From NCBI GenBank assembly GCA_016287975.1, contig JAEEXV010000096.1:1-24628 (forward strand): 24,628 nucleotides of DNA. The letters run 5' to 3'. The notes below the pieces were generated by a model. That model was given only the letters and a program-made list of their open reading frames with translations, was not told the DNA's origin and made no database searches. The DNA is from Lentisphaeria bacterium (GTDB lineage: Bacteria > Verrucomicrobiota > Lentisphaeria > Oligosphaerales > Oligosphaeraceae). This document shows positions 24,247 to 24,628 of this stretch, piece after piece. A program made the translations under genes and the position numbers. Numbering within the stretch: position 1 is the first letter of the stretch; each line of letters opens with the position of its first letter.

Positions 24247-24628
24247 ATGTCGAAGAAAGCTGACATTGGTCTGATCGGTCTTGCCGTGATGGGCGAGAAC
24301 CTGGTTCTCAACATGGAGCGCAACGGCTTCACCGTCGCGGTCTTCAACCGCCACACGGAGAAGGTGGACGCCTTCGTGAACGGACGCGGCAGCGGCAAGA
24401 AGTTCATCGGGTGCCACTCGATCGAGGAACTCTGCGCGAATCTGGAGTCCCCGCGCCGCATCATGATGATGATCAAGGCCGGCAAGGCGGTCGACGAGAT
24501 GATCGAGAAGCTGGTCCCGCATCTGGCGCCGGGCGACATCCTGATCGACGGCGGCAACAGCTTCTACCAGGACACCATCCGCCGCACCAACGACCTGGCG
24601 GCGAAGGGCATCCGCTTCATCGGCACGG
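24247..24628 (+). CDS. gnd: 6-phosphogluconate dehydrogenase, 5' part (cut by the window edge)
   Basis: 127 codons are present of an enzyme usually near 480 residues. The start MSKKADIGLIGLAVMGENLVLNM contains the GLAVMGxN dinucleotide-binding motif, followed by NRHTEKVDAFVNGRG, MMMIKAGKAVDEMI and the substrate-site motif LIDGGNSFYQDTIRR, all hallmarks of 6-phosphogluconate dehydrogenase. It converts 6-phosphogluconate to ribulose 5-phosphate with NADP reduction in the oxidative pentose phosphate pathway. AAGGAA lies 9 bases upstream of the ATG. A core metabolic gene; it marks the edge of the accessory glycan region and contains two CCGG sites in its first 300 bp. Confidence 0.97.
   Translation, partial: MSKKADIGLIGLAVMGENLVLNMERNGFTVAVFNRHTEKVDAFVNGRGSGKKFIGCHSIEELCANLESPRRIMMMIKAGKAVDEMIEKLVPHLAPGDILIDGGNSFYQDTIRRTNDLAAKGIRFIGT

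Overview
This window is about 65% GC and fully bacterial. It looks like a glycan-degrading, gut-type Lentisphaerota (Victivallales-like) chromosome. The inference rests on two secreted proteins starting with a pseudopilin FTLIELLVV helix and ending in a DGH motif, three AraC regulators beside carbohydrate genes, and the mix of GH4, GH20, CE7 and sialidase-like enzymes. No rRNA, tRNA, CRISPR array, transposase or phage gene was seen.

Layout. Positions 1-187 hold two facing arrays of a 9-bp repeat; the second overlaps the stop codon of an alanine:cation symporter (176-1573, minus). Upstream on the same strand lie an NAD-dependent epimerase-like gene (1631-2578), an AraC regulator (2752-3645) and a GH4 alpha-galactosidase/alpha-glucosidase (3669-5048). 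A pseudopilin gene (5309-6040, minus) diverges from a second AraC gene (6241-7062, plus). Next come a small secreted protein and an EamA permease with a damaged 3' end (7209-8832, plus), then an HpaI-type aldolase and an amidohydrolase (11070 to 8884, minus) separated by an apparent terminator. A third AraC gene (11275-12129, minus) diverges from a second pseudopilin gene, which heads a tight operon with a 913-residue secreted glycosidase-like protein and a cytoplasmic GH20-like enzyme (12328-17638, plus). A convergent MFS permease follows (17645-18922, minus). The rest holds an AAA ATPase with a C-terminal nuclease-like domain (19209-20765, plus), a CE7 esterase (20915-21877, minus) divergent from a sialidase-like gene (22042-23100, plus), a second EamA-type permease (23117-24046, minus) and the start of 6-phosphogluconate dehydrogenase (24247 to the edge).

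How it may work together. Each divergent AraC/pseudopilin pair sits next to hydrolases and transporters, suggesting substrate-induced glycan modules in which the pseudopilin-like protein is the surface or periplasmic component. The secreted 913-residue protein would cut outside the cytoplasm, the MFS permease would import products, and the signal-less GH20-like enzyme would finish cleavage inside. This scheme is inference.

Two signals are not explained by any gene. The tetranucleotide CCGG is almost absent (about 18 by-eye occurrences against an expectation near 275). Two near-identical regulatory layouts, with pseudopilin start sites lacking the usual Gly at -1, recur 6 kb apart.
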